A stretch of 47,610 nt of DNA from an uncultured Ulvibacter sp. (GTDB taxonomy: Bacteria > Bacteroidota > Bacteroidia > Flavobacteriales > Flavobacteriaceae), in the NCBI GenBank assembly GCA_913063405.1, contig CAJXZB010000024.1:1-47610 (forward strand). The letters are read 5' to 3'. The first letter of the stretch is position 1, and every line of letters begins with the position of its first letter. Below the pieces are notes generated by a model. That model did not search any database and was not told the origin of the DNA. It saw nothing but the letters and a program-made list of their open reading frames with translations. The position numbers and the translations under genes are program-made. Shown here piece by piece: positions 20,042-29,381 of the stretch.

Positions 20042-20761
20042 TTACTTTCTGCGACGTGGCTTATTGTTTCCACCTCGACCTGCAGACGCTTTACCTCCTT
20101 TTTTGGCCAGACCAACAAGTGGAGAAAGCTCTCTCTTTCCATATACTTCGCCTTTCATAATCCATACTTTAACACCCAACCTACCATATGTAGTGTGCGC
20201 CTCAACTAAAGCATAGTCAATATCAGCTCTAAATGTCGATAAAGGAATACGACCTTCTTTGTAAGACTCAGATCGTGCCATTTCAGCGCCATTTAATCTT
20301 CCAGAAATCAAGACTTTTACACCTTCTGAATTCATACGCATTGCAGCAGCAATTGCCATTTTAATTGCACGACGATATGAAATTCTATTTTCAATTTGTC
20401 TAGCAATACTTGACGCTACTAAAAATGCATCTAATTCTGGTCTTTTGATCTCGTGAATATTGATCTGTACCTCTTTATCTGTAATTTTCTTAAGCTCTTC
20501 CTTTAACTTGTCTACCTCTTGACCGCCTTTACCAATAATGATACCTGGACGAGCCGTTGTGATAGTAACGGTTACAAGTTTAAGCGTACGCTCAATAATT
20601 ACTCTGGACACACTAGCTTTACTTAAACGAGCGTGAACATATTTTCTAATCTTATCGTCTTCGGCTAATTTATCGCCGTAGTCGTTTCCTCCGTACCAGT
20701 TGGATTCCCATCCTCTAATAATACCTAGGCGATTTCCGATTGGATTTGTCTTCTGTCCCAT
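20042..20761 (-). CDS. rpsC: 30S ribosomal protein S3
   Basis: The 239-residue protein ([25 protein letters not shown]) has a KH domain ([19 protein letters not shown]) and the S3 C-domain ([30 protein letters not shown]). With S4 and S5 it lines the mRNA entry channel. A basic tail rich in Gly/Arg/Lys closes the protein. Confidence 0.97.
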   Translation of the reverse strand: MGQKTNPIGNRLGIIRGWESNWYGGNDYGDKLAEDDKIRKYVHARLSKASVSRVIIERTLKLVTVTITTARPGIIIGKGGQEVDKLKEELKKITDKEVQINIHEIKRPELDAFLVASSIARQIENRISYRRAIKMAIAAAMRMNSEGVKVLISGRLNGAEMARSESYKEGRIPLSTFRADIDYALVEAHTTYGRLGVKVWIMKGEVYGKRELSPLVGLAKKGGKASAGRGGNNKPRRRK

Positions 20762-20764
20762 TTA

Positions 20765-21175
20765 TTAATTACTTTGTGTGTTATCGTTAGCACCAAGCAC
20801 GAGTGTTACGTGATTGGAACGTTTTCTAATTCTATGCGCACGACCTTGTGGCGCCGGACGTAGCCTTTTCAACATTGTACCTCCATCCACACGGATCTCC
20901 TTTACAAAAAGATCTGCGTCTTCTAATGAAGCTTCTTCATTCTTCGCTTGCCAATTGGCAATAGCAGACAACAATAATGTCTCCAAACGACGAGATGCCT
21001 CTTTCGAACTGAACTTTAAAATATTAAGCGCTTTATCAACTTTTTCACCTCTTACCAAATCCGCCATTAAGCGCATTTTTCTTGGTGATGTAGGACAATT
21101 ATTCAACTTAGCAAAGTACATTGTCTTCTTTGCTTCCTTGATTTGCTCCGCTCTTTCTCTTTTACGAACTCCCAT
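20765..21175 (-). CDS. rplV: 50S ribosomal protein L22
   Basis: This 136-residue protein has a beta-hairpin that reaches into the exit tunnel. [26 protein letters not shown] and [24 protein letters not shown] are diagnostic. The N-terminal extension [17 protein letters not shown] before the core is usual in Flavobacteriaceae, which supports the ATG at 21175. Confidence 0.95.
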   Translation of the reverse strand: MGVRKRERAEQIKEAKKTMYFAKLNNCPTSPRKMRLMADLVRGEKVDKALNILKFSSKEASRRLETLLLSAIANWQAKNEEASLEDADLFVKEIRVDGGTMLKRLRPAPQGRAHRIRKRSNHVTLVLGANDNTQSN

Positions 21176-21181
21176 GGCCTA

Positions 21182-21460
21182 TTATTTTTTTCCTTTATTT
21201 TTTGCACCTGCATGACCACGGAATGATCTAGTTGGTGAAAATTCTCCTAATTTATGTCCTACCATATTCTCAGTTACATATACTGGTACGAATTGACGTC
21301 CATTATGTACTGCGATGGTTTGTCCAACAAAGTCTGGAGTTATCATTGAAGCTCTTGACCAAGTCTTGATCACAGTCTTCTTATTAGACTCAACATTTTG
21401 TTGTACTTTCTTATCTAACTTAAAGTGAACGTAAGGTCCTTTTTTTAACGATCTTGCCAT
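21182..21460 (-). CDS. rpsS: 30S ribosomal protein S19
   Basis: This 92-residue protein ([19 protein letters not shown]) has the signature [34 protein letters not shown]. It pairs with S13 in the 30S head. It is encoded 3 bases after rplB. Confidence 0.97.
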   Translation of the reverse strand: MARSLKKGPYVHFKLDKKVQQNVESNKKTVIKTWSRASMITPDFVGQTIAVHNGRQFVPVYVTENMVGHKLGEFSPTRSFRGHAGAKNKGKK

Positions 21461-21463
21461 AGC

Positions 21464-22288
21464 TTATTTCTTTCTACGTTCTATAATGTATTTATTACTC
21501 ATTTTAGTTTTAGAACGGGTTCTAAATCCTTTAGCAGGAATACCGTTTCTAGAACGAGGGTGACCTCCAGAAGATTTACCTTCACCACCACCCATTGGAT
21601 GATCGACAGGGTTCATAACTACTGGTCTTGTACGTGGCCTTCTTCCCAACCATCTTGATCTACCAGCTTTACCAGATACCAATAATTGATGATCACTGTT
21701 TGATACAGCACCAATAGTAGCCATACACGTAACAAGTATCATACGAGTTTCACCCGATGGTAATTTTACAGTGGCATATCTACCATCTCTTGCCATTAAC
21801 TGAGCAAATGCTCCAGCCGAACGTGCTAAAACAGCACCTTGACTTGGACGTAACTCTAAACAAGATATGATTGTTCCCAATGGAATAGCTGAAAGCAACA
21901 TAGCATTTCCAATTTCCGGAGCGACATTATCACCTGAAACGATGTTTTGCCCTACTTGAAGACCGTTTTGAGCAATTACATAACGCTTTTCACCATCTTG
22001 ATAGTTTAATAATGCGATAAATGCTGTACGGTTTGGATCGTATTCTATACTTGCAACAGTCGCAGGAATCCCTGCCTTGTCACGTTTAAAATCGATAATT
22101 CTGTACTTTTTCTTATGACCTCCACCAATATAGCGCATGGTCATCTTTCCTTGACTGTTTCTACCACCAGATCTCTTGTTCGGAGCTAATAAACTTTTCT
22201 CCGGCTTATCAGTTGTTATGGCGTCAAAACCATTTACAACTCTAAAACGCTGACCTGCGGTGATAGGTTTTAATTTTCTTACTGACAT
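21464..22288 (-). CDS. rplB: 50S ribosomal protein L2
   Basis: This 274-residue protein is needed for subunit association and the peptidyl-transferase region. The signature [21 protein letters not shown], with the functionally important histidine, is present, and the basic tail ends KYIIERRKK. It is encoded 27 bases after rplW. Confidence 0.97.
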   Translation of the reverse strand: MSVRKLKPITAGQRFRVVNGFDAITTDKPEKSLLAPNKRSGGRNSQGKMTMRYIGGGHKKKYRIIDFKRDKAGIPATVASIEYDPNRTAFIALLNYQDGEKRYVIAQNGLQVGQNIVSGDNVAPEIGNAMLLSAIPLGTIISCLELRPSQGAVLARSAGAFAQLMARDGRYATVKLPSGETRMILVTCMATIGAVSNSDHQLLVSGKAGRSRWLGRRPRTRPVVMNPVDHPMGGGEGKSSGGHPRSRNGIPAKGFRTRSKTKMSNKYIIERRKK

Positions 22289-22315
22289 TTTTGTCTAATT
22301 AAATCTAAGAAACCC

Positions 22316-22606
22316 TTAGATGTTATTGTAAAAATCTATTGTATCACCTTCCGCCACCTGTACTATTGCTTTTTTATGAGCATTAGTTTTACCAGTTTGA
22401 ACACCTGTCTTTGTATGACGGGTTTTTCTATCAGGGCGGACATTCATTGTGCGAACTTTTTCAACAGAAACTCCGTAAGCAGCTTCCACTGCTTTCTTGA
22501 TTTCTACCTTATTCGCCTTTGGGTTTACCACAAAACCGAAGATGTTATTATCCTCTGCATCTTTAGTAGCTTTTTCCGTAATTATAGGTTTTATTAAGAT
22601 ATTCAT
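22316..22606 (-). CDS. rplW: 50S ribosomal protein L23
   Basis: This 96-residue tunnel-exit protein forms the main docking site for trigger factor and SRP. MNILIKPIITEKATKDAED and the central NPKANKVEIKKAVEAAYGV are typical. The ATG at 22606 leaves a 7-base gap to rplD. Confidence 0.95.
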   Translation of the reverse strand: MNILIKPIITEKATKDAEDNNIFGFVVNPKANKVEIKKAVEAAYGVSVEKVRTMNVRPDRKTRHTKTGVQTGKTNAHKKAIVQVAEGDTIDFYNNI

Positions 22607-22613
22607 CTCGTTT

Positions 22614-23243
22614 CTATTTACTTAAGTTTGTTTCAATTCCTTCCAAAGAACCTTCAAACAGTACAAGACTGTTTGCATTCATTATTTCATAAGTGCTTAA
22701 ATGTGAGTTAGTTGTAACTTCAGCACCTTTCAAATTGCGCGATGACAAATATACATTATTATTTGACTCGCCCAACACAAACAAAGATTTTTTGTTTTCA
22801 AGACCTAATGTCTTTAAAACAGCCGTAAAATCTTTGGTTCTAGGTCCGTCAAAATCAAGGTCTTCGATCACCATAATCGCCTTATTTTTTGCCTTCATTG
22901 TAAGGGCAGATTTACGCGCCAAACGTTTCAGATTTTTGTTCAATTTAAAAGAGTAGTTTCTTGGTCTTGGACCAAACATTCTACCACCACCTTTAAATAT
23001 CCCAGACTTAATACTACCCGCTCGAGCAGTACCAGTTCCTTTTTGCTTCTTAATCTTTCTTGTAGATCCAGCAATCTCTGCTCTTTCTTTCGCCTTATGA
23101 GTTCCTTGTCTTTGATTCGCAAGATATTGCTTCACATCAAGGTAAACAGCGTGATTATTTGGCTCAATACCATACACATCCTTAGAAAGTTCAACCTTTC
23201 TACCTGTGTCTTTTCCGTTTTTATCTAATACAGCTACCTTCAT
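22614..23243 (-). CDS. rplD: 50S ribosomal protein L4
   Basis: The 209-residue protein has the tunnel loop rich in Gly/Arg (KQKGTGTARAGSIKSGIFKGGG) and the usual C-domain. In E. coli L4 also controls the S10 operon by premature termination. The leader before rplC here has an intrinsic terminator at 23920-23951. The ATG overlaps the rplC stop by one base. Confidence 0.96.
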   Translation of the reverse strand: MKVAVLDKNGKDTGRKVELSKDVYGIEPNNHAVYLDVKQYLANQRQGTHKAKERAEIAGSTRKIKKQKGTGTARAGSIKSGIFKGGGRMFGPRPRNYSFKLNKNLKRLARKSALTMKAKNKAIMVIEDLDFDGPRTKDFTAVLKTLGLENKKSLFVLGESNNNVYLSSRNLKGAEVTTNSHLSTYEIMNANSLVLFEGSLEGIETNLSK

Positions 23244-23854
23244 TATTTCTGAATAGTTACATAAGCATTTTTATGACCAGGAACACATCCTTTAACCACA
23301 AGTAGATTCTTTTCAGTAACTACCTTCAACACTTTTAAGTTTTGTACTTTCACTTTTTCATTCCCCATTTGTCCAGCCATCCTCATTCCTTTGAATACTC
23401 TCGCAGGATAAGAAGCAGCACCTATTGAACCCGGAGCTCTTAATCGATTGTGTTGACCGTGAGTCGCTTGACCCACACCAGCAAAACCGTGACGCTTTAC
23501 AACCCCTTGAAACCCTTTACCTTTAGAAGTTCCTGCAACATCTACAAACTCTCCTTCTCTAAAGTGCTCCACAGTGATTGTATCACCTAATTTATATTCC
23601 TCTTCAAATCCTTGGAATTCGGCGACTTTTCGCTTTACAACGGTTCCAGCTTTTTTAGCGTGCCCTTCAGCAGCTTTAATAGCCTTCTTTTTGTCATCGA
23701 AACCAAGTTGAAGAGCTTCATACCCGTCAACCTCTTTGGTTCTGACTTGGGTGACAACACAAGGTCCAACTTCAATAACGGTACACGGCATATTCTTTCC
23801 GTTCTCGTCAAAGATGCTGGTCATCCCTATCTTTTTTCCAATTAACCCAGACAT
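23243..23854 (-). CDS. rplC: 50S ribosomal protein L3
   Basis: This 203-residue protein starts [19 protein letters not shown] and has the loop that reaches the peptidyl-transferase centre ([33 protein letters not shown]). It is the first gene after a 200-base spacer with a terminator, so it probably begins a separately controlled S10 transcript. Confidence 0.96.
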   Translation of the reverse strand: MSGLIGKKIGMTSIFDENGKNMPCTVIEVGPCVVTQVRTKEVDGYEALQLGFDDKKKAIKAAEGHAKKAGTVVKRKVAEFQGFEEEYKLGDTITVEHFREGEFVDVAGTSKGKGFQGVVKRHGFAGVGQATHGQHNRLRAPGSIGAASYPARVFKGMRMAGQMGNEKVKVQNLKVLKVVTEKNLLVVKGCVPGHKNAYVTIQK

Positions 23855-23898
23855 ATTTATTAATTTAGTTATTACTATCTATTATTCTCTTTTTATAT

Positions 23899-23951
23899 TC
23901 TGAAAGCAAACTATTTCAGAAAAAAACAGGGTCAAAATAAATTCAACCCTG
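23899..23951 (-). terminator. Terminator/attenuator in the rpsJ-rplC leader
   Basis: On the minus strand CAGGGT(T) and (G)ACCCTG form a stem at 23951-23927, followed by seven T residues (23926-23920). A second perfect stem TCTGAAA/TTTCAGA (23920-23899) comes directly after. An upstream copy of CAGGGTC at 24014-24008 could pair with the terminator's descending arm instead, so alternative structures are possible. It either ends the str transcript or attenuates entry into the S10 operon. Confidence 0.7.
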
Positions 23952-24029
23952 AATATTACTTTGTTTACCGTTTTTCCCTTGCTCGCGGCTCAGGACATTT
24001 TTGAAAAGACCCTGTCTTTTCTTTTACAG

Positions 24030-24048
24030 ATTCCGAAAATTTCGGAAT
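24030..24048 (-). repeat. 9-bp palindrome just after rpsJ
   Basis: ATTCCGAAA and TTTCGGAAT are perfect complements with a single base between them, 6 bases past the rpsJ stop. No T-run follows, so it may be a 3'-end protecting stem or part of the S10 leader structure. Confidence 0.5.
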
Positions 24049-24054
24049 GCAAAA

Positions 24055-24360
24055 CTACACTTTAATTTCCACTTCCACACCACTTGGCAACTCTAACTTC
24101 ATTAGAGCGTCAATTGTTTTTGAAGAAGAACTGTAAATATCCAATAATCTCTTGTATGAGCTTAATTGAAATTGTTCTCTACTCTTCTTATTTACGTGTG
24201 GTGAACGTAATACAGTAAAAATCTTTTTGTGTGTTGGTAATGGGATTGGCCCCGTTACTACTGCACCTGTACTTTTCACGGTCTTAACGATTTTTTCAGC
24301 AGATTTGTCCACTAAATTGTGATCGTAAGATTTTAATTTAATTCTTATTTTTTGACTCAT
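24055..24360 (-). CDS. rpsJ: 30S ribosomal protein S10
   Basis: The 101-residue protein ([25 protein letters not shown]) has the signature [24 protein letters not shown]10 also acts as NusE in antitermination. Here it belongs to the str group (10 bases after fusA) and is split from rplC by a terminator, unlike the E. coli S10 operon where it is the first gene. Confidence 0.97.
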   Translation of the reverse strand: MSQKIRIKLKSYDHNLVDKSAEKIVKTVKSTGAVVTGPIPLPTHKKIFTVLRSPHVNKKSREQFQLSSYKRLLDIYSSSSKTIDALMKLELPSGVEVEIKV

Positions 24361-24370
24361 TGCTGAAAAA

Positions 24371-26500
24371 TTATACGTTAGCGGTTCCTCTTGCTGCTGC
24401 GATCACTTCTTCTGAAATATTAGAAGGAGTAATAGCGTAATGTGAAAATTCCATAGTTGATGTTGCACGACCTGAAGACAACGTTCTTAATGTGGTTACA
24501 TAACCAAACATTTCAGATAGCGGCACTTCGGCTTTTACAACTTTAGCTCCTGCTCTATCACCCATATCATTTACTTGTCCACGACGACGGTTAAGGTCAC
24601 CTACGATATCACCCATATTTTCTTCTGGAGTAATAACTTCAAGTTTCATAATTGGCTCAAGAATTTTAGCACCGGCTGACTTGGCAACCGCTTTAAAGCC
24701 CAGTTTTGCAGCAAGCTCGAAAGAAAGTGCATCAGAATCCACAGCGTGGAAAGATCCATCCTTAAGAGTTACTTTTAGACTATCTACCTCAAATCCTGCC
24801 AACGGCCCATTCACCATAGCCTGTTTGAAACCTTTTTCAACCGAAGGGATAAATTCCTTAGGAACATTACCACCTTTAATTTTGTTCTCAAACTGTAAGC
24901 CTACGTGTCCATCTTCTGCTGGCCCTAATGTAAATACGATATCAGCGAATTTACCACGACCACCAGATTGTTTCTTGTACACCTCTCTGTGATCTGCATC
25001 ACGAGTAACTGCTTCTTTGTATTCAACTTGAGGCGCACCTTGGTTTACTTCTACCTTAAACTCACGTCTCAATCTATCTACAATAATATCTAAGTGAAGC
25101 TCTCCCATTCCAGAAATAATAGTTTGTCCTGAAGCTTCATCTGTCCGCACTTGGAACGTTGGATCTTCTTCAGCCAACTTTGCCAAGGCCAACCCTAACT
25201 TATCAACATCCACCTTCGTCTTCGGCTCCACTGCAATACCAATTACCGGATCTGGGAAATCCATGCTTTCCAAAATAATTGGATGTTTCTCATCTGAAAG
25301 CGTATCCCCAGTTTTAATACTTTTGAATCCAACCGCAGCTCCAATATCTCCTGCTTCGATATAATCGATAGCATTTTGCTTGTTAGCATGCATTTGATAA
25401 ATTCGTGATATACGCTCTTTTTTACCTGAACGATTATTCAACACATACGATCCTGCATCTAATCTTCCTGAATATGCTCTAAAGAATGCTAAACGCCCCA
25501 CAAAAGGATCGGTAGCAATCTTAAAAGCCAAAGCAGCAAAAGGCTCCTTTGAGTCAGGCTTACGTAATTCTTCTTTTTCTGTATCTGGATTCATTCCAAC
25601 GATTCCTTCCTTATCCATTGGAGAAGGTAAGTAACGACATACCGCGTCTAAAAGGAACTGAACTCCTTTATTTTTAAAGGCAGAGCCACAGATCATAGGA
25701 ATAATAGACATATCCATCACCGCAGCCCTAAGTGCAGCATGCACTTCGTCTTCAGTAATAGAATCTTCATCTTCCAAATATTTTTCTAAAAGACTCTCAT
25801 CATAAGCAGCAACCTCTTCAATAAGCTTACCTCTTAAGAGATGAGCCTCTTCTTTAAGGTCTTCAGGAATATCGACAATATCAAAAGTAGCGCCCATTGA
25901 TTCATCATGCCATATAATTGCACGATTTTTCACTAAATCAACCACTCCTTTAAAGTTATCCTCATCACCAATATTCAAAACAATAGGCACTGCATTAGAA
26001 CCTAGCATTTCCTTAACTTGGCTACAAACCATCATAAAATCAGACCCTTGACGATCCATTTTATTAACAAAACCAATTCTTGGCACCTTGTAATTATCAG
26101 CAAGTCTCCAGTTGGTTTCAGATTGTGGTTCAACACCATCCACTGCACTAAACAAGAACACCAATCCGTCCAATACACGTAAAGATCTATTTACCTCTAC
26201 CGTGAAATCCACATGACCAGGTGTGTCAATAATATTAAAATGATACCCTTTAGTATCTTCAACAGGTTCTCCATTTTCAAGTGGAAACTCCCAGGTACAA
26301 GTAGTAGCAGCAGAAGTAATTGTAATACCTCTTTCTTGCTCTTGCTCCATCCAGTCCATAGTGGCTGCGCCGTCGTGCACCTCACCTATCTTATGACTTA
26401 CTCCTGTATAGTAAAGTATACGTTCTGTCGTCGTGGTTTTACCAGCATCAATATGCGCGGCAATACCTATATTTCTAGTTAATCTTAAATCTCTTGCCAT
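24371..26500 (-). CDS. fusA: Elongation factor G
   Basis: This 709-residue translocase GTPase has G motifs [19 protein letters not shown] (P-loop), IDTPGHVDF and VNKMDR. Domains II to V follow in the usual order ([18 protein letters not shown] in domain III, and the C-terminal [17 protein letters not shown]). It follows rpsG by 3 bases. No tuf gene follows it, so EF-Tu must be encoded elsewhere in this genome. Confidence 0.98.
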   Translation of the reverse strand: MARDLRLTRNIGIAAHIDAGKTTTTERILYYTGVSHKIGEVHDGAATMDWMEQEQERGITITSAATTCTWEFPLENGEPVEDTKGYHFNIIDTPGHVDFTVEVNRSLRVLDGLVFLFSAVDGVEPQSETNWRLADNYKVPRIGFVNKMDRQGSDFMMVCSQVKEMLGSNAVPIVLNIGDEDNFKGVVDLVKNRAIIWHDESMGATFDIVDIPEDLKEEAHLLRGKLIEEVAAYDESLLEKYLEDEDSITEDEVHAALRAAVMDMSIIPMICGSAFKNKGVQFLLDAVCRYLPSPMDKEGIVGMNPDTEKEELRKPDSKEPFAALAFKIATDPFVGRLAFFRAYSGRLDAGSYVLNNRSGKKERISRIYQMHANKQNAIDYIEAGDIGAAVGFKSIKTGDTLSDEKHPIILESMDFPDPVIGIAVEPKTKVDVDKLGLALAKLAEEDPTFQVRTDEASGQTIISGMGELHLDIIVDRLRREFKVEVNQGAPQVEYKEAVTRDADHREVYKKQSGGRGKFADIVFTLGPAEDGHVGLQFENKIKGGNVPKEFIPSVEKGFKQAMVNGPLAGFEVDSLKVTLKDGSFHAVDSDALSFELAAKLGFKAVAKSAGAKILEPIMKLEVITPEENMGDIVGDLNRRRGQVNDMGDRAGAKVVKAEVPLSEMFGYVTTLRTLSSGRATSTMEFSHYAITPSNISEEVIAAARGTANV

Positions 26501-26503
26501 TTT

Positions 26504-26980
26504 TTAGAATCTGAAATGTGAGAATGCTTTATTTGCTTCTGCCATCTTATGAGTATCCATACGCTTTTTAACTGCAGCACCCTCTTCTTTCGAAGCAGCT
26601 AACACCTCTGCAGCCAATTTTTGAGCCATCGACTTCTCATTTCTTTTTCTAGCATAAAGTATCAACCACTTCATTGCAGTTGAAATTTTACGATCTGCTC
26701 TAATTTGCATTGGAATTTGAAAGGTAGCCCCTCCAACTCTTCTACTTCGAACTTCAACGTGAGGCATCACATTAGAAAGTGCATCCTTCCAAAGTTCTAA
26801 TCCTGACTTCTCTTCATCTGTTTTTTTCTCTTCTACGATATCAATTGCATCGTAAAACACTTTAAAAGCCACTGACTTTTTTCCGTCCCACATTAAGTTA
26901 TTTACAAAACGTGTCACCAATTGGTCATTAAACCTTGGATCCGGTAAAAGCGGTCTCTTTTTTGCTGCTCTTTTTCTCAT
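26504..26980 (-). CDS. rpsG: 30S ribosomal protein S7
   Basis: The 158-residue protein ([35 protein letters not shown]) has the conserved [21 protein letters not shown]7 nucleates assembly of the 30S head and binds near the E site. It is encoded between rpsL (23-base gap) and fusA. Confidence 0.97.
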   Translation of the reverse strand: MRKRAAKKRPLLPDPRFNDQLVTRFVNNLMWDGKKSVAFKVFYDAIDIVEEKKTDEEKSGLELWKDALSNVMPHVEVRSRRVGGATFQIPMQIRADRKISTAMKWLILYARKRNEKSMAQKLAAEVLAASKEEGAAVKKRMDTHKMAEANKAFSHFRF

Positions 26981-27003
26981 GTCTTCTCTTTAAAAGTTTT
27001 TAA

Positions 27004-27378
27004 TTACTTCTTAGGGCGTTTTGCACCATACTTAGATCTACGTTGCGTTCTTCCCTCAACACCAGCAGTGTCTAAGGCTCCACGAACAATGTGATATCTA
27101 ACTCCTGGCAAATCTTTCACCCTTCCACCTCTAACCAATACTATCGAGTGCTCTTGTAGATTGTGTCCTTCACCAGGGATGTATGCGTTTACTTCCTTAC
27201 CATTTGTTAATCTAACCCTTGCTACTTTACGCATTGCAGAGTTAGGTTTCTTAGGCGTAGTCGTATATACACGCGTACACACACCTCTTCTTTGAGGACA
27301 CGAATCCAAAGCAGCCGATTTGCTCTTCTTGGTTATTTTGGCTCTTCCTATTCGTACTAATTGTGAAATTGTTGGCAT
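27004..27378 (-). CDS. rpsL: 30S ribosomal protein S12
   Basis: This 124-residue decoding-centre protein has the loops [18 protein letters not shown] and [19 protein letters not shown] intact. The lysines at the usual streptomycin-resistance positions are wild type, so no resistance substitution is seen. It is the first gene of the str transcript, about 49 bases after a consensus promoter. Confidence 0.97.
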   Translation of the reverse strand: MPTISQLVRIGRAKITKKSKSAALDSCPQRRGVCTRVYTTTPKKPNSAMRKVARVRLTNGKEVNAYIPGEGHNLQEHSIVLVRGGRVKDLPGVRYHIVRGALDTAGVEGRTQRRSKYGAKRPKK

Positions 27379-27432
27379 ATAAAATATGTATTACACTTAT
27401 TTAAATATAAAATACCCCTTTTTAAGGGCTTG

Positions 27433-27463
27433 CAAAAATAGAAATAAAAATCGAACAATCAAA
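27433..27463 (-). promoter_or_regulatory. Consensus str-operon promoter (TTTG-N19-TATTTTTG)
   Basis: On the minus strand TTTG (27463-27460) is followed after exactly 19 bases by TATTTTTG (27440-27433), a perfect match to the primary sigma-factor consensus of Bacteroidota. The predicted start near 27427 gives a leader of about 49 bases that opens with a small CCCTT/AAGGG hairpin (27416-27428). Confidence 0.85.
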
Positions 27464-27474
27464 CCTTCACTTAT

Positions 27475-27482
27475 TAATTTTG
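27475..27482 (+). promoter_or_regulatory. -7 box (TAATTTTG) for the Omp85-like gene
   Basis: This is an exact TAnnTTTG match on the plus strand. Its -33 position would fall at about 27452, inside the divergent str promoter, but no TTTG is seen there. It would give a leader of about 75 bases before the TTG at 27563. Confidence 0.4.
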
Positions 27483-27562
27483 CATACACTTTTAATAATT
27501 TACATTTCAGATATGAAAAACCAGTCTGGAACGTTAGCTTTACAGATGAAATTTCAGCCCAT

Positions 27563-29263
27563 TTGAGACAAATTTTTTGTATTTTTTTACACCTTAATAT
27601 ATATACCTGTTTTTTTTCTGAAACAAAAGCACAGGTTTTACACCTAACTATTGAGGCAGAACAAACTATTTCAGAGCAGACCAAAGACTCACTTCAACTA
27701 ATACAAAAAAACTTTAAAGATTATGCTTCTTTGAAGAAAGAAACAGACAACATACCTGTTCGACTTCAACAATTGGGTTTTATTGATTGCACTCTTGAAT
27801 CGCTTGAGAAATCCAACGACAGTACTTACGTTGCCAGCTATTTCTTTGGAAAAAGACACCGGTCCATTAAGATTTATTATTCCGAGGAAGATTTCACCGA
27901 AAGAGAACTCTCAACTATTTCTTCAACCGTTACCGACAACTATTTCATTCTACCTTTCGAAACAGCCGAGATGTCTCTTCAGAAATTAAATAACCTAAAA
28001 ACTGTAAACGGGAATGCCTTCGCTAAACTAAATTTAACCAACATTGCGAAAGAAAAAGACCAATCTTTAAAGGCCCTTCTGATTCTAGATAAAGGTCAAA
28101 AAAGAACTGTAGATTCTATAACATTAAGAGGATACGAAAAATTCCCTATATCCTATCTTAAATATTTTGCTGGAGTAAAACAAGGAAAACCCTTTAACCA
28201 AGAAAAATTAGTAGCGCAGAATGGCATAGTAAACAACCTGCCATTTGTCAAAACCTTAAAGGCTCCTGAGGCATTATTTCGAAAAGATTCGACAATTGTC
28301 TATTTCTATCTTGAAAAAAAGAACGCCAATTTATTTGACGGAGTCCTTGGTTTTGCAACCAGCGAAGAGACAAATAAACTTGAACTTAATGGTTATTTAA
28401 ATCTCGAGCTTAACAACAATCTCAACTTTGGAGAACAGCTTCTTATCAACTATAAGGCAGATGGTGACGAGCAGAGAAATTTCAGAATAAAAGCTAAACT
28501 CCCTTATTTACTGAAGTCCCCTTTCGGACTTGAAATGGAATTAAAAATTTTTAAACGAGACAGCACCTTTATCACAACAGACCAACAAGCAAGAATTACC
28601 TACCAAATAAATCCAGCTTCAGGGAGCTATTTAGGATACAAAGGTTACGAATCAAACAACCTCCTTGCTGAAGCCATTGTTGGCTCCCCGATAGAAGACT
28701 TCAAATCTCAATTCCTTCTAGTGGGTGTTGGTTACACAAAACTACAGAGCAATATTCTTTTCCCTTTTAAGTCAAACATAGCGTTGAATACAGAAATTGG
28801 ATCACGAGATTTAAAGGACTCGAAAGACAATCAAGTCAAACTACTAACCACTGTTAATCACATTTTCAATCTCAATCTAAAAAACTCAATATTCATTCAA
28901 AATGATACACGGCTGCTAATAAGTGACAATTATCTTGCCAACGAACTTTTCAGGTTCGGTGGAATTACAAGTATAAGAGGCTTTGATGAAAACAGCATAG
29001 ACGCTTCATTACTAACCGTTTTTAATACTGAATATCGATATCAATTTAACGAAGGACTATATCTACACAGCATAATCGATATCGGTTATTTTGAAAATGA
29101 AACCATCTCATTAAAAGAAAAACTCTACAGTTATGGCATCGGTATTGGACTACAAACGAAAGCCGGGCTTTTAAAACTTAACATCGCAAATGGTAATTCC
29201 GAAAATCAATCGTTTAATTTTTCTAACACCAAGATACATTTAGTCCTGTCTTCCCGATTTTAG
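27563..29263 (+). CDS. Omp85/BamA-family outer-membrane barrel protein
   Basis: From a TTG at 27563 the product is 566 residues. It starts with a convincing signal peptide (MRQIFCIFLHLNIYTCFFSETKAQ). Upstream in-frame starts back to 27386 would place 59 polar residues before the signal and cover the str promoter, so I reject them. A POTRA-like part (RTVDSITLRGYEKFPISYLKYF) precedes a C-terminal barrel with the Omp85 motif FGGITSIRGF near residue 470 and a terminal ..LVLSSRF ending in Phe. Omp85 proteins insert or pass proteins or lipids across the outer membrane. This single-copy gene with few POTRA domains is not the main BamA. Its client is unknown. Confidence 0.75.
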   Translation: MRQIFCIFLHLNIYTCFFSETKAQVLHLTIEAEQTISEQTKDSLQLIQKNFKDYASLKKETDNIPVRLQQLGFIDCTLESLEKSNDSTYVASYFFGKRHRSIKIYYSEEDFTERELSTISSTVTDNYFILPFETAEMSLQKLNNLKTVNGNAFAKLNLTNIAKEKDQSLKALLILDKGQKRTVDSITLRGYEKFPISYLKYFAGVKQGKPFNQEKLVAQNGIVNNLPFVKTLKAPEALFRKDSTIVYFYLEKKNANLFDGVLGFATSEETNKLELNGYLNLELNNNLNFGEQLLINYKADGDEQRNFRIKAKLPYLLKSPFGLEMELKIFKRDSTFITTDQQARITYQINPASGSYLGYKGYESNNLLAEAIVGSPIEDFKSQFLLVGVGYTKLQSNILFPFKSNIALNTEIGSRDLKDSKDNQVKLLTTVNHIFNLNLKNSIFIQNDTRLLISDNYLANELFRFGGITSIRGFDENSIDASLLTVFNTEYRYQFNEGLYLHSIIDIGYFENETISLKEKLYSYGIGIGLQTKAGLLKLNIANGNSENQSFNFSNTKIHLVLSSRF

Positions 29264-29322
29264 TAAACCCCGATAAAGGTTAACGTTTCAATTAAAAAAA
29301 ACCAAATTTTAAGTTTAAAAAG

Positions 29323-29353
29323 TTGTGTATTTAACTTTTTATTGTGACTTTTG
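29323..29353 (+). promoter_or_regulatory. Probable promoter of the SusC operon
   Basis: TTG (29323-29325) is followed after 20 bases by GACTTTTG, a 7/8 match to TAnnTTTG. The start would be near 29360, about 22 bases before the SusC ATG. Confidence 0.35.
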
Positions 29354-29381
29354 GCATTGGCTAATTCAAATAAATTATAAA

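Noticed and set aside
27004..27378. Streptomycin-resistance substitution in S12
   Set aside because: The PKKPNSA and decoding-centre loops carry the usual lysines.
27386..27562. Extended N-terminus for the Omp85-like protein
   Set aside because: It would put 59 polar residues before a clear signal peptide and would cover the consensus str promoter. The TTG at 27563 fits better.
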